This document shows, in pieces, positions 22,231 to 27,267 of a DNA stretch of 27,267 nt. Made by a program: the position numbers and the translations under genes. Source of the stretch: Elusimicrobia bacterium RIFCSPHIGHO2_02_FULL_57_9 (lineage in GTDB: Bacteria; Elusimicrobiota; Elusimicrobia; UBA1565; UBA9628); contig MGUO01000138.1 in assembly GCA_001800015.1 (NCBI GenBank), forward strand, positions 27,901-55,167, in the 5' to 3' direction. Position 1 is the first letter of the stretch. Every line of letters begins with the position of its first letter. The notes under the pieces are model-generated. The model made no database searches and was not told the DNA's origin. It worked only from the letters and a program-made list of their open reading frames with translations.

Positions 22231-23127
22231 ATGGTTGAAACCCTGGAGCATTTGATACGTCGGGCGGCCGATCATCCGCGGCAGACCCGCACGCCTCTTT
22301 ACCGCGAGCTTTTGCGCTCCGAGACGTTCCTGCTGACCTTAGACGCGCCGATTCGCCAGGAGCAGGTCCTGCGCGTTTCCCATCCCGATGAAACTTTCCC
22401 CATTTGGGTCGACAAGGACCCCGAGCTGGGGGGGATCTGGGTGCCGGTGTTTCCCGCGCGCGACGCGGTGGCGGACTATGTCGCCGCCAGAAATATGGCC
22501 CCGACGCCGGGCAAGGAGTTTTTATGGATGGAACATAAACCCGGGACGGTTTTTTCCCTGATGAACGGGGTGAAATGTTTCGCCGGCATAAGGCTGTACC
22601 TTGACGAAAATTGTTCGGTCAGCCTGCCTTGGTCCGAGGTAAGAATCCTCGCCGAGGGAGCGTTGCCTCCGGAGGGCCCCGAGATTTACGATTTGCCCGT
22701 GACCCATGTCGTTCTCCCCTTAAGCTCGCGCGCGGCCTTCGGCTCGGTCAGCGTCGCCCCCCATGGACCTCAGGGCAAGCTTTTGTGCCTGCCGGAAGCC
22801 GGCCATTTCCGGGCCGATGATACGCGAAAACTGGTGAGGATGCCGCCCAATTCTCAGGGCGATGTTTGGATGGCCTGCCGGCATTTTCTCCAGGTCCTGC
22901 GTTTTGCCTGCAGTTTGGAGGACGCCGAGCCGCGGCATTATACCAACGATCTTTTATCTTCGCTGCTTGGTTTTAGGATGTACGGGGAAGCCGAGGCGCT
23001 CTGCGAGTGGCTGATCGGCCGCGGCCGCAGGGATCAGGCGCGCAGGATTCTCAAGGCGGCTGTTAGGCATTTCCCCAGCGAGCCCGGTATCGCCCGGATG
23101 CTGCGGGAACTGGAATTTCCCCATTAG
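22231..23127 (+). CDS. SseB-like N-terminal-domain protein
   Basis: A 298-residue cytoplasmic protein. Residues 1-150 follow the SseB N-terminal pattern: LEHLIRRAADHP, then TPLYRELLRSETFLL, FPIWVDKD, WVPVFPARDAVADYV and a later GIRLYLDENCSVSLPWSEVRIL. SseB-type domains occur in secretion-associated and stress-related proteins; their biochemical role is not defined. The C-terminal 70 residues (LLSSLLGFRMYGEAEALCEWLI...ARRILKAAVRHFP) look like helical hairpins of TPR type and may bind a partner. The first gene of its transcript, ending in a TTAG stop overlap with the M16 gene. The domain call is moderate. Confidence 0.6.
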   Translation: MVETLEHLIRRAADHPRQTRTPLYRELLRSETFLLTLDAPIRQEQVLRVSHPDETFPIWVDKDPELGGIWVPVFPARDAVADYVAARNMAPTPGKEFLWMEHKPGTVFSLMNGVKCFAGIRLYLDENCSVSLPWSEVRILAEGALPPEGPEIYDLPVTHVVLPLSSRAAFGSVSVAPHGPQGKLLCLPEAGHFRADDTRKLVRMPPNSQGDVWMACRHFLQVLRFACSLEDAEPRHYTNDLLSSLLGFRMYGEAEALCEWLIGRGRRDQARRILKAAVRHFPSEPGIARMLRELEFPH

Positions 23128-26030
23128 TAGGGGAATATTTCCACAAGCTTCTTCTCTTCAAAATCTCCCAGGGCTTTAAGCGATTCCAGGCCGGCGCGAT
23201 CCCGGTGGCCTAAAATATGGATGGTCATGGTCTTGTCCTTGAAGCGCGAGGCGAAGGACTTTAAATCGTCCAGTTTGTACTTGAGCGCCTTGGCGAATCT
23301 CTCAGGCCGCGGGTCGCCGGGAGGCAGGCCCAGATCTTCCCAGGAAAACAGGGCGCCGGGAATGCCGCGGAAATGGGCGGGATTGGTGCGGTAATACTCC
23401 TCGATTGACTTGGCCGTTTGCGCGAAGCGCTTTTCGGAGAAAGGAGGCGAGCGCAAGAGATCGCGCAGCAAAGAAACGGCCTCCGTGGTTTTATCCGCCT
23501 GGCAGCTTAAGCCGCCGTAGAGCTGGTTTTCGTCCCCTTTAAAACCTCCGTAATCGTACCCGCCCCAAGCGCCGTAGGCTAAAGCCCTGGTTTCGCGTAT
23601 TTCCTGGAATATCACCGCGCTCATGTCGCCGCCCATATAATCGCCGTAATAAATGTAATCGACTATTTTCGCGGGGTCGACTTTTTCATCAGCCGCGAAA
23701 ATTCCGGCCTGGGATTGCACCATGTCGCGGTGGGTGAAATAAATCTTGGGCCGCGCCGGCTTTTGGAAGCTTAAGGGCTTGCGCTCGTGAGCCGCCTTGT
23801 ATTTTTTGCCGGCATGAAGCAGCCGAGCGATCTCGCCGGGCTGCCGGTTGCCCACATAGGCGATGCGATGCTGATAGCCGAAGACGCCGTTTATGATTTT
23901 GCGCAGGGGCCCGGTTTTAAGATTAAGCAGTTCCTGGTCCGTCAGTTCCTTGAGCACGGAACTTTCCTTGCCGCGCCGGGCGAACTCTCCCAGGGCATTG
24001 GCGATGGAGCCGGGGTTTTTCTTGTTGTCTTGATGGGTCCCGATGGCAACATCCACCATTTTCTTGAGAGTGTCCGGGGCGATTTGCGGGGACTCGAAGC
24101 GGTCGAACAGCAGCTCCAGGGAGGGCCACAGGTTCTTGTCGAGCCCGCTGACGGAGACTTGGGAGCCTTGCTCGCCGCAGCCGTAGCTGACGCTGGTCCC
24201 CAGTCCGAACAGTTTCTTTTTATACTCCTCGGCGCTCATGCCTTCGGCACCGGAAAGATCGAGCAGGCTTAGGGCGGCGCACAGATTGCGCTCATGGAGG
24301 CTGCCGCGTTTAAACTCGAAGCTCAAAGAGAACAAATCGTTGACCGGGTTAGGGCTTGAGATAATCTTGCCGGCCGGCAGCGGGGTTATCGTGTAATCGC
24401 GGCCTTCAACCAGCCATTTCGGTTCCGGCGCGATCGCGGGAAGGCTTAGGATTCGCTCGGCGAAGCGAGAGCGGCGCTTTTCATCAATATCTATTTTCGT
24501 GAAAGCGGGTTTGCCGATGCTGGGCAGTTCGGGCTTGGCGTTGCGCCGCAAAGCCGTGACCCGCCCGTTTCCTAAATATCGACGCGCCACCCGCAGCACA
24601 TCCTGCTTGGCGACCCGGCGCAGACGGTCCATGCGGCCCACAGTCCGGCTCCAGGGCTCGAAGCTGACGAAAGAGTCGATCATCGTCGACACGCGGGCCT
24701 CATCGGATTCCAAGCGGTACTTTTCGCTGACTTCGAAATTCGTGATCACGGCGCGTATATCCTCATCCGTGAATTCGCCGGCCTTAAGCTTTTCCACGGC
24801 CTCCAGAAGCAGGCCGGAGGCCTGCTCCAGGGTCTGGCCTCTTTTGGGAAGGGCCCAGACATACCAATGCCCGGCGTCGTTGAAGAAAGCCGGGCTGCTG
24901 CCGGCGGCCTTCACCTTCTGGGCTTGGTTCAGGGTCAGATTGATGATGCCCGAAGCCGCGTTGTCCATGATCATGTCCATGACGGACAAGGTGTCGGCAT
25001 CGGGATGGTTTGAGGCCGCCGTGGGCCAGGCGATGATGACTTTTTCCTCCGACTCGTATTTAACCTCGACGCGCTCCGGGCCTTTTGGTTTGGGCAAGGG
25101 CCAAGTTTTGGCCTCCGGCAAAGCCTTCGGCTGCCAGGACCCAAAATGTTTTGTCAGCAAGGCCAGGGTTTTTCCCCGGTTAAAGTCGCCGGAAAGGGCG
25201 ATGGCCATGTTATTAGGGTTATAGTGGCGGCGATAATATTCGTACATCTTGGCCAGGGAGGGATTTTTGAGATGTTCGATAGAGCCCAACGTGGTCTGCC
25301 GGCCGTAAGGATGAAATTTGTAGAGCTTTTTGTTCAAGGCTTCCCATAAAACCCTCTCGGGATTGTCAAAGGACTGGTTCTTTTCCTCGTAGACCGCTTC
25401 CAGCTCGCTTTGAAACAGCCGGAAAACGGGGCGGGCGAAGCGGTCGGCTTCCACCTTGGCCCAGGCTTCCAAGCGATTGGAGGGCAGGTCGCAGGTGTAA
25501 ACCGTCTGCTCATTCGAAGTGAAAGCGTTAAGGCCCTGGATTCCCAGCTGCCGGTAGATTTTATCAAGCTCATTGGGAATTTCGTAGCGTGTCGCTTTGA
25601 TATTCTCGGCGTCAATTTCTTTGTATAGGCGCGTTCGCTCGGCCGGGTCCTTGGTATTGAAGCGGAGTTCGTAAAGCTGCACGATGCGGTCTAAATGCGG
25701 CTTTTCCCCGGCATAATCAAGAGTTCCCAGCGATTGCGAGCCCTTAAACAACATATGCTCCAGGTAATGCGCCGTTCCCGTATTATCCGCGGGGTCATGC
25801 TTGCTTCCCACGCGGGCGGCGATCCAGGCCGCGATGCGCGGCCGTTGCGGATTGGGACTGAGATAAATCGTCAGGCCGTTGGAGAGGCGATGGATGGTGG
25901 TGCCCATCAAATCCCCGGCCAAGGGCACAGGCAAGGGCTGCGGGAGCTCGGGGCCCCAGCCGGCGGATATTGCCGGGGTTGCCGCGAGGAATAATATCGC
26001 TGCAAACAGCCTGATTTTAGCGGTGGGCAT
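23124..26030 (-). CDS. Exported M16 (insulinase/pitrilysin-type) metallopeptidase
   Basis: A 968-residue zinc peptidase with two M16 repeats. Residues 1-23 are a signal peptide, so it acts in the periplasm. The inverted zinc motif HxxEH is HYLEH (88-92), with the third ligand probably Glu194 in VEADRF. A charged insertion of about 45 residues (about 120-165) precedes LNAFTSNEQTVYTCDLP, a pattern of the large periplasmic M16 proteins. The second half (about 540-960) is the inactive partner domain and keeps a Tyr/Gly-rich block (YGAWGGYDYGG). It probably degrades oligopeptides; no partner gene is adjacent. Extended -10 TGT-TATCAT lies eight bases before ATG. Confidence 0.93.
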   Translation of the reverse strand: MPTAKIRLFAAILFLAATPAISAGWGPELPQPLPVPLAGDLMGTTIHRLSNGLTIYLSPNPQRPRIAAWIAARVGSKHDPADNTGTAHYLEHMLFKGSQSLGTLDYAGEKPHLDRIVQLYELRFNTKDPAERTRLYKEIDAENIKATRYEIPNELDKIYRQLGIQGLNAFTSNEQTVYTCDLPSNRLEAWAKVEADRFARPVFRLFQSELEAVYEEKNQSFDNPERVLWEALNKKLYKFHPYGRQTTLGSIEHLKNPSLAKMYEYYRRHYNPNNMAIALSGDFNRGKTLALLTKHFGSWQPKALPEAKTWPLPKPKGPERVEVKYESEEKVIIAWPTAASNHPDADTLSVMDMIMDNAASGIINLTLNQAQKVKAAGSSPAFFNDAGHWYVWALPKRGQTLEQASGLLLEAVEKLKAGEFTDEDIRAVITNFEVSEKYRLESDEARVSTMIDSFVSFEPWSRTVGRMDRLRRVAKQDVLRVARRYLGNGRVTALRRNAKPELPSIGKPAFTKIDIDEKRRSRFAERILSLPAIAPEPKWLVEGRDYTITPLPAGKIISSPNPVNDLFSLSFEFKRGSLHERNLCAALSLLDLSGAEGMSAEEYKKKLFGLGTSVSYGCGEQGSQVSVSGLDKNLWPSLELLFDRFESPQIAPDTLKKMVDVAIGTHQDNKKNPGSIANALGEFARRGKESSVLKELTDQELLNLKTGPLRKIINGVFGYQHRIAYVGNRQPGEIARLLHAGKKYKAAHERKPLSFQKPARPKIYFTHRDMVQSQAGIFAADEKVDPAKIVDYIYYGDYMGGDMSAVIFQEIRETRALAYGAWGGYDYGGFKGDENQLYGGLSCQADKTTEAVSLLRDLLRSPPFSEKRFAQTAKSIEEYYRTNPAHFRGIPGALFSWEDLGLPPGDPRPERFAKALKYKLDDLKSFASRFKDKTMTIHILGHRDRAGLESLKALGDFEEKKLVEIFPY

Positions 26031-26038
26031 AGGACCCT

Positions 26039-26047
26039 ATGATAACA
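26039..26047 (-). promoter_or_regulatory. Extended -10 promoter of M16 gene (leaderless type)
   Basis: On the minus strand TGT-TATCAT (26047-26039) ends eight bases before ATG 26030. The -35 match is poor and no Shine-Dalgarno is present. Confidence 0.55.
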
Positions 26048-26102
26048 ACTTTTGCGTGACTTGCGTGTATTGGCAGGCGGTGCCTCCCGACCTAGACGCC
26101 GT

Positions 26103-26146
26103 TGGGCCCTTAGGCCCAGGCGGAAATAAATCGTTCAGGCTAGACT
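26103..26146 (+). promoter_or_regulatory. Lytic transglycosylase upstream region
   Basis: TAGACT (26141-26146) ends seven bases before ATG 26154, but there is no convincing -35 and no TGn. A perfect inverted repeat TGGGCC-CTTA-GGCCCA (26103-26118) lies about 22 bases upstream and could be an operator. Tentative. Confidence 0.35.
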
Positions 26147-26153
26147 TATTGTT

Positions 26154-27089
26154 ATGCAGGTCATTTTTGCCTTTCTATGGCTATGCTTGGCCGCCACGGC
26201 CGCCGAGTATCCGGCCCTGTCGCGCAAGCTCTCCCCCGCGGAGGCCGAGCTGCTGCAGGAGATTCTTAATGCCCCGAGGGTCGATTCCGGACCGTTCAAG
26301 GACCGCGAGGCCCTAGTTGCCCATTTCGTGGCCCAAGGGGTGCGGCTTTCCCCCGGCTCCCAGAGCGGCTTGACCAACGCCGATATCCGCAATCTGGCGC
26401 TTGCCGCCCGCGCCGCGGCCAAGGCTTTCCGCATCCCGCCCGCTATCGTTCTCTGCCTGACCTTCCGCGAATCCAGCTTTAACCCGTTGGCCACGGCCTG
26501 GACGACGACGGCCAAGGGGATCGGCCAGATGACGAACCCGGCCGTCTTGGAGACCCTTTCGCGCCTGCGCTCCGACCCTGCGCTGCTGGCCGCGGCCGAG
26601 GACTACGCCAGGGAACTGGGCGCGCGCCTGCCCGAGAGCCTGGAAGGGGCGCAAAAGGTGGACACCCTGACTAGGGATATACAGCTGCTGCGCCAAGCCA
26701 AAGCCGACCCAGCGATAATCGCCGAAAAAGAGAAGGAGCGCCGAGAGCTCATCCGGAGCCGCAAATACGAGGCAGGACACATTTATAATCTCCAGACCAA
26801 TTTCGGCCTGGCCGCCGCCTATCTCTCGGACCTCAGATACCGGCGCCTCAAGGAGGTGGAGGATGAGCAGAAGGCCTGGCTAACGGCCGTGGCGGCCTAC
26901 AACCAGGGCATCGGCTATGCCAACCGTTTGATCTATCATGTATTCGCTGGAGCGGGGAACTACAATTTGCAGACCGTAGATAGGATATTCTCCAAGGAAT
27001 CGGCCGCCCGCCTGGGTTTGTCCCGAGAACGACAGAAAGAGCTCCTCGATGAGGTGCTCTCTGTCCGCCGCTGCTCGGCGCGCTGGTAA
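26154..27089 (+). CDS. Exported lytic transglycosylase (SLT family)
   Basis: A 311-residue exported enzyme that cleaves peptidoglycan glycan strands to 1,6-anhydro products. Signal peptide residues 1-17. The catalytic Glu is Glu106 in FRESSFNP, followed by AKGIGQM (120-126) and, much later, AVAAYNQGIGY, the third SLT motif. About 130 residues separate GIGQM from AAYN, far more than in minimal SLT domains; the insertion is charged and helical (LTRDIQLLRQAKADPAIIAEKEKERRE, in part). A short basic tail follows. It is transcribed divergently from the M16 gene and may supply fragments for the NamZ/NagZ route, though it is 4 kb away. Confidence 0.9.
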   Translation: MQVIFAFLWLCLAATAAEYPALSRKLSPAEAELLQEILNAPRVDSGPFKDREALVAHFVAQGVRLSPGSQSGLTNADIRNLALAARAAAKAFRIPPAIVLCLTFRESSFNPLATAWTTTAKGIGQMTNPAVLETLSRLRSDPALLAAAEDYARELGARLPESLEGAQKVDTLTRDIQLLRQAKADPAIIAEKEKERRELIRSRKYEAGHIYNLQTNFGLAAAYLSDLRYRRLKEVEDEQKAWLTAVAAYNQGIGYANRLIYHVFAGAGNYNLQTVDRIFSKESAARLGLSRERQKELLDEVLSVRRCSARW

Positions 27090-27098
27090 CGAGTGTTT

Positions 27099-27143
27099 GC
27101 GCGCTTTGGGCGCGCGATTTTGACTCGCTTTGCGAGTCAAAAT
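27099..27143. terminator. Two tandem hairpins after the lytic transglycosylase gene
   Basis: Hairpin 1 is GCGCGC-TTTGG-GCGCGC (27099-27115). Hairpin 2 has perfect 12-bp arms (27117-27128 and 27132-27143) around TTT. Hairpin 2 starts with ATTTTGAC and ends with GTCAAAAT, so the T-run is inside the stem rather than after it. Transcription probably stops here, but the shape is not a textbook intrinsic terminator. Confidence 0.55.
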
Positions 27144-27193
27144 TTCAAAAACAAAAAACCATTAATATTCGTACCCCTGTCGCAATCTGTCGC

Positions 27194-27235
27194 GCGAGAT
27201 TTGATATGTCCTGTTTAGCGAGAATAGAAATGTCC
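27194..27235. mobile_element. Possible insertion-sequence end with repeated transposase sites
   Basis: Two direct repeats, GCGAGATTTGATATGTCC (27194-27211) and GCGAGAATAGAAATGTCC (27218-27235), match at 15 of 18 positions with a 24-bp period. Short CTGTCGC repeats (27177-27183, 27187-27193) precede them. Tandem ATGTCC-type repeats are a pattern I associate with IS ends upstream of DDE transposase genes. No transposase is visible because the window ends at 27267. The rest of 27144-27267 shows no gene. Confidence 0.35.
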
Positions 27236-27267
27236 GGTTCCGGCGTACAATACCTCTTCGAGGGTGG

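Noticed and set aside
26086..26118. Shared CCCGACCTA between 22167 and 26086 as a repeat family
   Set aside because: Nine bases in two places is weak and the flanks do not align; not enough to call.

Overview
The window is a densely packed, GC-rich bacterial chromosome segment. It has about 22 protein genes plus one broken gene, one interrupted tRNA gene, and almost no gene-free sequence. The longest gaps are about 190 bases (14683-14875) and 178 bases (27090-27267). Class II ribonucleotide reductase, phosphatidylethanolamine synthesis (Psd/PssA), many exported proteins, a lipobox-bearing NamZ and a bacterial SUI1 protein suggest a Gram-negative-type organism from an uncultured lineage. An Elusimicrobiota-like genome would fit, but nothing here proves the taxonomy.

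Layout. 1-2569: a + strand operon of a truncated unknown gene, a DDAH-type amidinohydrolase and a secreted unknown protein. 2602-4261: a single-domain response regulator and a convergent exported subtilase. 4322-5546: an inverted repeat, a tiny membrane protein, a frameshifted LAGLIDADG homing endonuclease gene and tRNA-Leu(UAA), which is split by a 206-nt group I intron of the cyanobacterial/plastid trnL type. 5562-6985: psd-pssA. 6982-8343: a proline-rich membrane-anchored protein. 8414-12100 (- strand): tmk-holB-metG-LssY_C, linked by ATGA overlaps. 12169-14682: nrdJ with a clear promoter. 14876-18000: a small coiled-coil membrane protein, a SUI1/YciH factor and two exported unknowns. 17957-22137: a peptidoglycan-sugar salvage locus with a cytoplasmic NagZ-like GH3 enzyme, a sodium:solute symporter and a NamZ-like lipoprotein. 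22231-27089: an SseB-like protein, a secreted M16 metallopeptidase and a lytic transglycosylase. The last 80 bases look like the repeat-bearing end of an insertion sequence.

How genes work together. Lytic transglycosylase, NamZ, symporter and NagZ could form a route for opening, trimming, importing and breaking down cell-wall sugars. Psd and PssA make phosphatidylethanolamine. Tmk, HolB, MetG and NrdJ are housekeeping genes for DNA precursors, replication and translation.

Four features stand out. (1) The intron-containing tRNA-Leu(UAA) lies directly behind a decaying free-standing homing endonuclease gene. (2) A near-identical 22-bp palindromic element is embedded in three neighbouring protein genes and is read on both strands and in more than one phase. 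(3) Many promoters have a -10 box only 5-8 bases before the start codon and no Shine-Dalgarno, implying widespread leaderless mRNAs. (4) Every convergent gene pair but one overlaps at its 3' ends.
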